DNA of 64,000 nucleotides from the NCBI GenBank assembly GCA_963580455.1, contig OY756972.1, forward strand, positions 8,075,001 through 8,139,000, in the 5' to 3' direction. The stretch comes from Euonymus europaeus. Its lineage: Eukaryota > Streptophyta > Magnoliopsida > Celastrales > Celastraceae. The position numbers and the translations under genes were made by a program. Below, piece after piece: positions 47,680 to 57,100 of this stretch; the stretch's first letter is position 1, and every line of letters starts with the position of its first letter. The notes beneath the pieces were generated by a model that searched no databases, had not been told where the DNA came from, and worked only from the letters and a program-made list of their open reading frames with translations.

Positions 47680-48880
47680 TCATTCAAAGTTGAAGTCTCC
47701 ATACCTTACCCACAAATGCTCAACTAAGTCTTCTTGAAGATGACAATGTATGCTTCTATCTTTGAGCTTCTCACGTCTAGCAAAGAACCTATTATCGTCG
47801 AAGTGTTCACATCTAGAAGTGACTTTAGGAACAGAAACTTCTTCATACAAATAGTAGTTATCTTTCTTGAGCAACTTGTATAGATCACATTCGTCTTCTA
47901 CTATCATGTTATGCATTATAACACATACCTTCATGATATTATTCATTGTTCCTAACCTGAAACATCGACATGGTTGTGCAATGATATGGAACCTTGATTG
48001 GAGAACCCCGAAGGCACGTTCGACATTTTTTCTTGCAGATTCCTGAGCCCTAGCATAGTTTTTTGCCTTTTGAGTTCTAGGCATCTGGATCGTCTTGACA
48101 ATAGTCGACCATTTTGGGTAGATACCATCAGCAAGATAATATCTCGTGTCGTATTCATGACCATTGATGATGAAGTTGGCTGGAAGAACACGACCATTGA
48201 TTACATTTGCAAAGACATGAGAGAGTTCAACAACATTGATGTCATTGAGTGAGATGGGAAGACCGAAGAAAGAGTTTCATATCCACAAATCACATGATGC
48301 TACTGTTTCTAGTATCACAATATCATCACCACAATGGCCCGAGTAGTGCCCTTCCCAACCGCTTGAACAATTTTTCCAAGACCAATGCTCCCAAGCATTC
48401 CTGGGAATTTTGAGTAGGTGACCTCAAATATTCATCACTAAAAACACTAATCACAGCTTCAACAAATCTTTTCATAGCCTCATTTATTGTACTCTTTGCT
48501 AGCCGAAGATATTTGTCAACCATGTCTCCAGAAACTCTATAGCACAACATTCTCAATACAGTAGTGAGCACAAAGTAGTCATCATAAGCCATAACACCAT
48601 CATGAATGCGAAGAAATAAATTTCGACTCATTCAAAATCGTCTTCAAGATAACCTTTCAAGAGATGTTAGGGTTGAGGCAAAATAATCACTCATCAAGTT
48701 TTCATAATCGGTCTTACGATCATGATTGATATGGACACGACCAGGAATAGAACCTCGACATCTACTCGCATCTCCCTCTTCACTTTCTCTTCCAATAGTC
48801 AGAGAATTTGCTTGTAGAACCACTTCTTCAGTGGAGTCAAGAAGGAGTTGTTGAGATCTTCTCCGAAAAAATTAAAACAT
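47680..48880 (-). pseudogene. Harbinger transposase (DDE_Tnp_4)
   Basis: Minus strand. N-terminal pieces read GRVHINHDRKTDYENLMSDY and, after a break, MSRNLFLRIHDGVMAYDDYF, then LRMLCYRVSGDMVDKYLRLA. The first catalytic Asp, expected after GMLGSI near 48383, is lost in a small deletion that also shifts the frame; the sequence resumes as HWSWKNCSSGWEGHYSGHCG. The second Asp (YYLADGIYPKW) and the Glu (ARKNVERAFGVLQSRFHI) remain, and the end includes VIMHNMIVEDE. It would cut and join the element, but this copy is inactive. Confidence 0.85.
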
Positions 48881-49261
48881 TTTGAGATTGAGATGAATAT
48901 GAACAAGATTAATTCAAGACTTCGAGTGAGTGTTGGATGAATTTTATGGAAGAAAACCACATCTTATATAGATTTTAAAAATGTAGACGTTGTACTTTTC
49001 ACCAAAATTACCACTATGCCATTTGTATTTCAAAATTTGAATTTCGAAATTTAGAATTCAAAAATATGACCGTTGTACTATTTAAAAATGTTACCGTTAC
49101 ACATTTAAAATTTAAATGTCAAATTTTGAAATTCAAAATTTGGGGAACCAATATAGGGATTCTGTTGTGTACGTATTGCCGAAACTAACTCCCTATCCTG
49201 AAAAATGGTTTTGTACACTGTTAGCATAGGGATAGGGATAAGAAAGCTGCTAAGAATGCTC

Positions 49262-49860
49262 TAAAGAAGTTGTGTCATATATGCCGACCTCTATTCCTAT
49301 CATCAAAGAAGTCCCATGATGCCTCATTCTCCATTAGAGAAGGGGGTAGTACCGGCCGTAGTTCGAAAAGCACAGATGCAGGCCACACTAGATAGACTGT
49401 CCAGAGATCAAGAATGGGAAAAGAACGAAGCAGAGATGATCTTCGAAGATGAGGAAGATGGAATTGAGGGTGCAGAATTTCAAACTGGAGATTTGAAGAA
49501 AGCACTACCTAAGTTGGAGGATCTGAAAGTAGAGGTGGAATACCCATTGGAGGAAGAAAATTTGGGGACGGAGGAGGACCCACGACCTACTTCTTTCAGC
49601 AAGCTCTTGGATTGCAATACGTAGGTACAGTTAATAAAGTTGTTAAAAAAGTATCGTGATTGTTTTGGTTGGAATTATAATGAAATGCCAGATCTAAGCC
49701 GAAAATTAGTACAACATCGGCTTCCAATCAATGCTGATTGCAAAGCGATCAAACAAGCTCTAAGGAGGATGTCAGTAGAAGTGGAGCTCAGATTCAAAGA
49801 AGAAATTCAGAAGTTGCTCAAAGCTGGCTTCATACGACGAGTATGATATTCATAATGGCT
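49262..49860 (+). pseudogene. Tat protease-RT linker and RT N-terminus
   Basis: Tat coding sequence right of the Harbinger insertion. 49316-49624: an acidic linker (ATLDRLSRDQEWEKNEAEMI, LEVEYPLEEEN-like), ending in TAG. 49640-49846: LKKYRDCFGWNYNEMPDLSR, LVQHRLPINADCKAIKQALR and EEIQKLLKAGFIRRV, the RT entry of Ty3/gypsy enzymes. A TGA at 49844-49846 and frame changes follow. Confidence 0.8.
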
Positions 49861-49879
49861 CTGTAACATTGTGTCAATA

Positions 49880-50125
49880 ATCAAGAAGAATGGTAAGATC
49901 TGAGTGTGTGTTGAATTCAGGTATCTGAAGACAGCCGCTCCAAAGGACATTTATGTCGTGCTAGTAGCTGATATGCTGGTTGATGATGCATCACAGAACG
50001 AGATTTTGTCTATGATGGATGGTTATGCAGGTTACAACCAGATCTTTCTTGTAGAAGAAGACACTTCCAGGACTGCATTCAGATGTCTTGGAGCTCTTGG
50101 AACCTTTGAATGGGTTCTCAGCCTC
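49880..50125 (+). pseudogene. Tat reverse transcriptase, truncated
   Basis: Reads MCVEFRYLKTAAPKDIYVVL and DGYAGYNQIFLVEEDTSRTA, then GALGTFEWV. It jumps directly into RNase H sequence near 50115. The palm segment with the FVDD-type catalytic aspartates and the thumb are deleted. Confidence 0.85.
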
Positions 50126-50480
50126 TCATGATCCCTTAGGTTGCTTACTGGCACAATACAATGACCAAGGACATGAGCAGGCCATCTATTACTTGAGTCA
50201 GGCCTTAACTGAAACTGAGGTTAGATATACTGCAATAGAAAAATTGTGTTTGCCTCTATACTTTGCTTGTATGAAACTCAGGCATTATCTCATTAGAGCA
50301 AAGGTACATGTTATTTCAAAATTTGATTTATTGAAATATATGTTATCAAAACCAATCACGACTAGCAGAGTAGGGAAGTGGTCACTGGCCTTGATAGAAT
50401 TTACTCTCATATGGAGGCCGCAAAAAGCAGTTTAAGGACAAGCATTGGCAGACTTTCTTGCAGACCATCAATCATTGGAG
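50100..50480 (+). pseudogene. Tat RNase H (Ty3-type)
   Basis: 50112-50435: DPLGCLLAQYNDQGHEQAIY, LTETEVRYTAIEKLCLPLYF and LKYMLSKPITTSRVGKWSLA, then a stop and GQALADFLADH. Compared with the usual domain, the catalytic start (DAS..) is missing because the deletion joint is just upstream. Confidence 0.8.
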
Positions 50481-50554
50481 TTCCAGAAAGAAGAAGAGGA
50501 GTGGTCACCCATGTATTTTGTAGACCAGAACCCTTGGAGCAGGAATAGTAATTG

Positions 50555-50877
50555 AGTCACCTGGAGGTACCAAATCCACTTTTTCATTCAATCTAGGTTT
50601 TGACTACACCAAAAATCAAGAGAGTACGAGGCTCTCTTGATTGACTTGGAGATTTTAAAAGAACTCGGAGCAAGAGATGTCATGGTGCTGGGAGATTCAC
50701 AACTTGTAGTAAGACAGCTGACTGGGGAATATAAATACAACAGTCTGGCTCTAGCACCGTATTACGTTGCAGCTGTTAAACTTATAGCTAAGTTTGAAGA
50801 AATTGCACACAATTATCTACCAAGTCAAGAAAATTGGGAGGCCAACGAATTGGCTCAGATCGCTTCAGGATTATGAT
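50555..50877 (+). pseudogene. Additional RNase H domain (Tat lineage)
   Basis: Starts in broken sequence and is open from 50637: LEILKELGARDVMVLGDSQL, VVRQLTGEYKYNSLALAPYY and EANELAQIASGL, then TGA. D in LGDSQLV is a catalytic residue. This second, archaeal-type RNase H between RNase H and integrase defines Tat elements. Its first catalytic Asp lies in the disrupted part. Confidence 0.8.
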
Positions 50878-51310
50878 TGTCTGCATATCTGGCGCACAAG
50901 ATTATTTTGGTAGAGAAACGCCAACACCCATCGATCAAAGAGAGGGGTACGCTAGCAGAAGTCTTGAACATTGAAAATTTAGCAGCTAATTGGAGGCAAA
51001 CAATTGTGGAGTATTTGTAAAATCCAAATATCAAGACACCCAGAATGATCAGAATGCAGACTCAACACTACGTGCTGATCGAAGGAGAATGCTACAGAAA
51101 AGGGTATGATGGTCTATTTTTACGTTGTCCCAATTTTATACACAGTATGGAAATATTGTGATGAGTCCATGAAGGACTATGTGGAGCTCACCAAGCAAGA
51201 ATCAAGATGTGTTGGCTGATTAGACTACATGGATATTTCTGACCTACGATCTTGAAAGATTATATCAGATATGTGAAAGGATGCAAAAAGTGTCAACGAT
51301 TTGGAAGCAG
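50878..51310 (+). pseudogene. Tat integrase, zinc-binding domain only
   Basis: After the stop: YLAHKIILVEKRQHPSIKER, NIENLAANWRQTIVEYL, then GLCGAHQARIKMCWLIRLHG and TILKDYIRYVKGCKKCQRFG, the H..C..C zinc motif. The domain ends near 51305 and the 3' LTR starts 85 bases later, so the D-D-E core is deleted. Confidence 0.8.
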
Positions 51311-51391
51311 TGTTTCTGACTGCTACAGTTGGTTTTTAAAATTTAATACACCAATTCAGGTTAATCTCTAACCTGATTGGCGTGGTGGCAT

Positions 51392-51800
51392 TGTTTGCAC
51401 CATAATCTTAAGGCCCAATAGGCCGGACTGAGCCAAGAAATTGGGTTGTAAGGTAATCAAAGGGATGAGCGACACATTACCAAAAGATGGACCAGTTTAA
51501 TTGCAGTCTGTATGGGCTAGACAAATGGCATAAGATGAGCCATTAATTTACATATTACATGGGCCCAGTTTCAATAGTTAATGAGGGAATAAGACTTGGT
51601 CTTAGAAGTTACCTAAAATTCAGGAAGTGGAGGTTATCTAAGTTAGTTACCTACCTATTTTGGTGGAAACACTATCACGCCTAAGCCAATTCATCATGGA
51701 GCACGAGTGATCATTTTCTCAAAGTTTTATGGCACCATTAAAGCACAGAAAAACCATTATCTCAACAGTTGGGGAAGTTGAAGCACACATTTTTCTATTT
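51392..51800 (+). repeat. 3' LTR of the Tat element, 3'-truncated
   Basis: About 400 bp starting TGTTTGCACCATAATC, aligned with the 5' LTR start (TGCTATTTGCACCATAATT). It loses homology at about 51800, where a tandem repeat takes over. Confidence 0.8.
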
Positions 51801-52035
51801 TCTTACTTTTAGGTGATTACTATATATATGTAGCGGACTTTTAAATCAAGGTATGGGTTTGAGTTTTTTCTATTTGCTTACTTTAGGTGATTCCTATATA
51901 TATGTAGCGGACTTTTAAATCAAGGTATGAGTTTGAGTTTTTTCTATTTGCTTACTTTTAGGTGATTCCTATATATATGTAGTGGACTTTTACATCAAGG
52001 TATGGGTTTGAGTTTTTTCTATTTGCTTACTTCCT
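51791..52035 (+). repeat. 75-bp tandem repeat, three copies
   Basis: Units start at about 51811, 51885 and 51960 (AGGTGATT..CTATATATATGTAG..GGACTTTTA..ATCAAGGTATG), with spacings of 74 and 75 bases and a partial unit at each side. Each copy carries TATATATATG. Confidence 0.85.
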
Positions 52036-52170
52036 TTGTACTTTGATTATTTGAATGCAAAAATTTTAGGTTGGCCTATGATACATCCTCTTCTTTCTTA
52101 ATTATTTTTTTTATTGGTTTTGCAATTAGTTGACGATCTTCTGATAATATGGGAAATCTACTTTTCTTGC

Positions 52171-52867
52171 AGGCTGAGAAGTTGGTTGCCTCATTATATT
52201 CCGGAATGAGTCAATATCACGCAAGGGAAAGGGGAACCCAGTCACAGACTTTTAGCAAGTAACACATGATTAATCTTGGCTCTTCCGCATATTCAAAAGC
52301 GGCTGTAGTATGTAGTATGTTATAAAACATATAATTTGAAATACCTTCGTATACTCTTACACTATACAGTTATTGGTGAATCATAAGCTTTATATATTTC
52401 CATTTCTAACTTTAGAATTTACTGGAATAAATTTTTACTATTGTGGGTGTACTGGTTATAAATAGAAAGAAAGAAAACATGTGTGATAATTTCACTACTA
52501 AGCATCGGAAAATTATATTCTTCATCTGAAATAGTTCATTTTCTTTCGGCATATCAAGGAGATACTTAGATTAAAAAAATTATAATTGCATTAACACAAT
52601 TAATAGATTGTTACATTTATCAATAGAAAGAAGCTGCGAGTCACCTTGTGGTTATTTCTAATTGCTATATTTCTTGAAATCAATTAGTAATCTCTATTTC
52701 TCATATTTCTGAATTACATTTAGCTCTCCTCCTACTTTATGACCTATGTGACTTTTGCAGTGAATCATGCCTGGACTGTACTTCAATCCATTGGGACCTG
52801 CAAACATTTATTAAAGTTATAAAATTGGATAGAACATCCCATAATTTCAATCCTTTTCTGAAGGTAA
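52171..52867 (+). pseudogene. Candidate exons of an unidentified gene
   Basis: Exon A (52171-52258) follows CTTTTCTTGCAG and reads AEKLVASLYSGMSQYHARER, then GTQSQTFS, ending before GTAACA. Exon B (52761-52865) follows GACTTTTGCAG and, in the phase set by exon A, stays open: ESCLDCTSIHWDLQTFIKVI, then KLDRTSHNFNPFLK, ending AAG|GTAATG. A third in-phase piece may start at 52980 after TTCTTTTAG (VTWILANRFMHIDFLI) before a TAA. Splice signals and shared phase suggest real exons from a host gene. I do not recognise the protein. Flanking transposons make a relic likely. Confidence 0.35.
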
Positions 52868-53060
52868 TGAGTACTTTTATTCTTAACTGTTTCCAGTTCT
52901 TACCTCAGCTTCACTAGTACCACAATTGGCTATCAAACTAATGATAAAGCTTAACCAGTTTCTATTGTGCTTCTTTTAGGTTACGTGGATATTGGCCAAT
53001 AGATTCATGCACATAGACTTCTTGATACAATCCCTCCCCCTTTTTACCTCCTAAAATTTA

Positions 53061-53253
53061 ACCAATCTGAAATAATGAATTTTTGGATCCTCTTTTAACG
53101 TAAGAAAGCTCGAAGGTTGCAACCCATAAAGTAAGATGACTTGGTTTGAATGAGCAAGCCCTTTAGAAGGCTTTCATAACACATGAAACTGATATTGTGA
53201 GGTATTTTATCAAACATATCTTCTAATAAAGGATTTAAAATTGCTACTCTGAT
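53061..53253. other. Unassigned spacer
   Basis: AT-rich; nothing recognised. Confidence 0.35.
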
Positions 53254-53379
53254 TTACTTTTCATACTTTTTTAGACTTGGACAAAAGAATCTTTTGATAG
53301 CTAGTACAACATTTGAATTTGTTTGATAACAGGAAGTTGTTAAGGTGTCATATTTTTTAAAAATATTTTTTATACATGC

Positions 53380-53717
53380 AGGCCATGCAGTGGGTGTCGA
53401 AAGCATATAGGTAGCTAATTCAAATATATGATTCTTTTTTAGAAGAAACGAAGTTTCATTAAGAATAAATGTTTCTACGACCAAGGTCGTACAGAGATTG
53501 AATGGAAACAGGAAGTCCTGAATAAAAATACATTTAGCTAGGGATGGCACACCCAGGTGAGCTAAAGCATCAACCATTCTATTTCCTTCTCTAACAGTAT
53601 GAGAAACATAGCAGTTGAGTATGTCCAAGTTTGAACGGATTTCCTCCAAGAGGTCACCATATATCTGCAAGGAAGGTTGTTGGCTATGTAAGGCATGAAT
53701 AATCTCAAGAGCGTCAC
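53380..53717 (-). pseudogene. RNase H C-terminal half of a LINE-like element
   Basis: Minus strand from 53717: ALEIIHALHSQQ, then LEEIRSNLDILNCYVSHTVR and EGNRMVDALAHLGVPSLAKC, matching the end of the plant RNase H fold found in LINE polyproteins and related proteins (REGNRVADALAHLG); the Asp in MVDALAH is the last catalytic residue. A short tail (ILNETSFLLKKN) ends the frame. The N-terminal half of the domain lies on the far side of the gypsy element (58742-59050), in the same orientation and phase. Confidence 0.85.
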
Positions 53718-54056
53718 TGATACAGTTCAGGCAGCAGCTTTAGCATATGAAGAAGGCTTCGATCAGAAGATGGGGAAAGGCCAACGCATTAAGAAGAAAG
53801 CTACCAGACTTGTTGAAGAATAAGTTGTATTTGTTTTGTTTGTTGTTTGTTTTATTGTTGTTGAGCTTGTAAAATTCTGGGCTTGTTTTATTGTATTTGT
53901 TTGGCCTAGTTTCTTCTATTTTGGTGTTGTTCGTGCTTCTGAGAAAAGCACTTTTTGGAATGAAATGAAAACCTAAATCGGCTATCGTCGCTTCTCTTGT
54001 GGAAGGTTCAGTGAACTATCTTAGCGTTGCAAGTGATCTCTTTGTAGTTGACATCA
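53718..54056 (+). repeat. 5' LTR of the gypsy element
   Basis: 339 bp, TGATACAG..GACATCA. It carries the last 35 codons of pol (stop at 53821-53823) as an untranslated copy. Confidence 0.92.
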
Positions 54057-54058
54057 GT

Positions 54059-54069
54059 TGGTATCAGAG
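54059..54069 (+). promoter_or_regulatory. tRNA-Met primer-binding site
   Basis: TGGTATCAGAG, two bases after the 5' LTR end. Confidence 0.85.
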
Positions 54070-54180
54070 TGAGGTTCGACAATGCCGCCAGCTCTCAAAA
54101 ATATTGTCACGACAAGGGATGCAAGCCTACGTTAGGAGAATGCACACCTCCAACTTTAGGTCGAGATACTGAATCAGCAG

Positions 54181-55240
54181 ATGTCAGAGATGATGGGTGA
54201 ACATCAACGACACGGCGAGGAGGAGCTTGACTATAATTATTTTGGTCGGGACACGCGACGTTCTCGGGGAGGTTCAAGTTCACGTGTGGTGGAACATGAA
54301 AGCTGGAGTGGATGGGATTCCGGATTTCGAATTGATGTACCAGAGTTTAGTGGGACTTTACAACCAAAGGAGCTGTTAGATTGGCTGAGTCAAGTTGATG
54401 AGATTCTTGACTTCAAGAAAGTACCTGAAGATAAAAAAGTGTCATTGATTGCTACAAGATTCCGTGGGCGAGCTGCTGCATGGTGGCAGCAACACAAGTT
54501 GGTTCAATCTCGTCAAGCAAAAGCCAAAGTGAGCTCGTGGGAAAATTTAAAGAAACACCTTCGGAAAGCATTTCTACCATTCAATTATACTCGGGTACTC
54601 TATCAGAGGTTGCAGGTTCTTTGCCAGGGTGGAAGAACAGTGGATGAATAAACTTCTGATTTTTTTTCAGCTCTTTTCAAGGGTGGATTTGAGTGAGACA
54701 AAAGAACAATTGGTATCTCGCTATGTTGGGGGGCTAGACGCTCAACTTCGGGATACATTAAATTTGTTTGAATTCTTTTCTGTGTCAGAAGCCCATTCCA
54801 AGGCTTTAGTATTGGAGAACCGAGGAAAGAGAGGAGGAGATGTGACTTGGGGATCCCGTGCCGGTAAAACTGCCGCTCCACCAGTCGCTCAGGCTGTGAA
54901 CAATGTGCCTACTAATACTGGTACGACACGGACCCGACCTTATGAGTCTATGGCTGGTACACAGACTGGTGCTTCAGTGACCCGAATGAAATGCTTTAAA
55001 TGTGGGGAGATTGGCCATCGGTCTGCGGAGTGTAGGAAGAATGAGTCTCTGGCTAAGGGATTATTTTTAGGAGATGCGGAGCGTGTAGATGAGGCAGAGT
55101 TTGTTCCTGTAGAGGGAGATCCTATATATGATACAGAAGGAGTGGCTGAAGAGATGACAGAAGGTGATATTGGGTTGGCTTTAGTGACTAGGAGGATCTG
55201 TCTATCCCCAAAACAGTGCTCGGATGATAAGTGGCTGAGG
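54181..55240 (+). pseudogene. Gypsy gag
   Basis: Opens at 54181 with MSEMMGEHQRHGEEELDYNY. The capsid core reads FRIDVPEFSGTLQPKELLDW, DKKVSLIATRFRGRAAAWWQ and WENLKKHLRKAFLPFNYTRV. At 54650, next to a run of eight T, the frame shifts by one; the next frame continues DLSETKEQLVSRYVGGLDAQ. A zinc knuckle (CFKCGEIGHRSAEC, 54991-55032) marks the nucleocapsid. Gag and pol appear to form one polyprotein. A single homopolymer slip is the only break seen in gag. Confidence 0.88.
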
Positions 55241-56090
55241 AACAATATTTTCCACACCACTTGCACGATTAAAGACAAGGTGTGTAAGCTAGTAGTTGAC
55301 TCTGGAAGCTGTGAAAATGTGGTCTCTACTGAGGTGGTGGAGAAGCTTCACCTACCAACTGAGCCGCACCCTAACCCCTACCAGCTTACATGGTTCCAGA
55401 CTACTATTGTTGTTTGGGTTAAAAAGAGGTGTTTAGTTCCGTTTTCAGTTGGTAATAGGTACAGTGACCAAGCTTGGTGTGGTGTTGTTTCCATGGATGC
55501 TGGCCACCTACTATTGGGTCGTCCCTCGCAGTTTGATAGATCGGCAATACATGATGGCCGACGTAATACTTATAGTATCATGTGGGAAGGTGTGCGTGTC
55601 GTTCTGATGCCACAAAGAGAAACAGAACCTCAACCTGGAGATATGGAAACTTTAAAACACAATGCTTTTATTAAAGCAGCCCAGGAGAGCCAATTGGTAT
55701 TTATGTTGTTATGCAAGGAGGGTACTGCCCCAGAAAATCAGCTTCCAGTTTCAGTTCACCAACTATTGTCTGAGTTCCCTCATCTGGGTCCTGATGATCT
55801 ACCTGAAGGCCTCCCCCCTTTACGGGATATCCAGCACCAAGTGGATTTAATTCCTAGGTCGAGCCTTTCGAACCGGCCACATTACCGGATGAGTCCGAGG
55901 GAGCATGAAGAGCTGCGATCTCAAGTCGAGCCGCTTGTTCAAAAAGGCCATGTCCGGCCCAGTCTCAGTCTTTGTGCAGTGCCGGCTCTGCTTACTCCAA
56001 AAAAAGATGGGACTTGGCGAATGTGTGTTGATAGTCGTGCTATTAATAAGATTACCGTTAAGTATCGATTTTCTATTCCCAGAACTTGAT
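55241..56090 (+). pseudogene. Gypsy protease and RT N-terminus
   Basis: In frame with gag after its shift. The protease reads CTIKDKVCKLVVDSGSCENV, with D-S-G the aspartic-protease triad, then GVVSMDAGHLLLGRPSQFDR. The RT entry follows: [40 protein letters not shown] and [20 protein letters not shown]. The frame ends in a TGA at 56087-56089; a frameshift at about 56070 puts the rest in another frame. Confidence 0.88.
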
Positions 56091-57100
56091 GATTTAATTG
56101 ATCAACTCCATGGTGCCAAAATTTTCAATAAGTTGGATCTTAAGAGTGGATATCACCAAATTCATATTCGCCCTGGGGATAAGTGGAAAACAGCGTTTAA
56201 AACTCGCGAGGGTCTTTTTGAGTGGATGGTTCTACTATTTGGTTTGTCCAATGCTCCGAGTACTTTTATGCGGGTAATGAATCAAATTCTTCAACCCTTA
56301 ATCGGGAGCTGTGTTGTCGTTTATTTCGACGATATTTTAGTGTATAATGGTGACCTTGAAATGCATCTCCAACACCTTCACAGTGTCTTCCAAATTTTAT
56401 CTCGTGAACAGCTATACTTAGCTACTGCCAAATGCCGGTTTGCCACTACTTCAGTCCTTTTTCTTGGGTATATGATCAGCCATGCGGGGATTCAGGTAGA
56501 TGAAGCTCAAGTGGATACTATTAGAACTTGGCCAACTCCAACAAGTCTTTCTGCCGTGCGGAGTTTTCACGGTTTGGCATCTTTTTATAGAAGATTCATT
56601 CCCCATTTTAGCACAATTATGGAACCTATTACTGAATGTTTAAAGAGGGTTGTGTTCCACTGGTCGGCCGAGGCTGCAAATGCTTTTGATCAAATTAAGG
56701 TGGCTCTCACTGAAGCTCCAGTTCTTGCCCTTCCAGATTTCACGAAACCATTTGCTCTGCACTGTGATGCCTCTAAGGCGGGAGTGGGTGCTGTTTTGAG
56801 TCAGGAAAATCGGCCCATTGCTTTCTATAGTGAAAAGTTTTGTGGCGCCCGAGTGAGGTATAATACATATGACGTGGAATTTTATGCTCTTGTGCAAGCT
56901 TTGAAACACTGGTGCCACTACTTACTACACTCAGAGTTCATTTTTTTTTCCGGATCACATAGCTCTGAAATATCTCCACAGTCAAGATAAGCTGTCGTTC
57001 CGCCATGCCCAATGGATAGCCTACATCCAAGATTATTCTTTTGTTGTTAAGCATCTTGCGGGACACCACAATCGCGTAGCTGATGCCCTTCTTACGATCA
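56060..57100 (+). pseudogene. Gypsy reverse transcriptase and RNase H
   Basis: Picks up from the frameshift: [40 protein letters not shown] and [18 protein letters not shown]. The catalytic block is [12 protein letters not shown] with both aspartates, followed by [17 protein letters not shown] and the connection domain. RNase [21 protein letters not shown] with the first Asp. At about 56950 a run of ten T shifts the frame again; the remainder ([30 protein letters not shown]) sits in the third frame. The RT core itself is intact. Confidence 0.88.

Larger units (their letters stand above)
44722..49261. mobile_element. PIF/Harbinger DNA transposon
   Basis: 4540 bp. The left terminus GAGCACTCTTAGCAGC and the right terminus (reverse complement GAGCATTCTTAGCAGC) form a Harbinger-type inverted repeat. 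The flanking trinucleotides are TAC and TAA, a decayed TAA duplication. Two genes converge: a Myb/SANT-like protein on the plus strand and a DDE transposase on the minus strand, the usual gene pair for this superfamily. It is inserted between Tat protease and RT. Both genes carry breaks, so it is probably immobile on its own. Confidence 0.85.
32606..51800 (+). mobile_element. Tat-lineage Ty3/gypsy element, nested and decayed
   Basis: Outer element of the nest. Its 5' LTR (32606-33503) and the truncated 3' LTR (51392-51800) are clearly the same sequence. Between them, in order, lie gag, protease, partial reverse transcriptase, RNase H, a second (archaeal-type) RNase H and the integrase zinc-binding domain. 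The second RNase H is diagnostic of the Tat lineage (Ogre, TatIV and relatives). Two later insertions split it: 35468-43925 and 44722-49261. Without them the element would be about 6.2 kb. It lacks the RT catalytic core and the integrase core, so it is non-autonomous. Confidence 0.88.
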
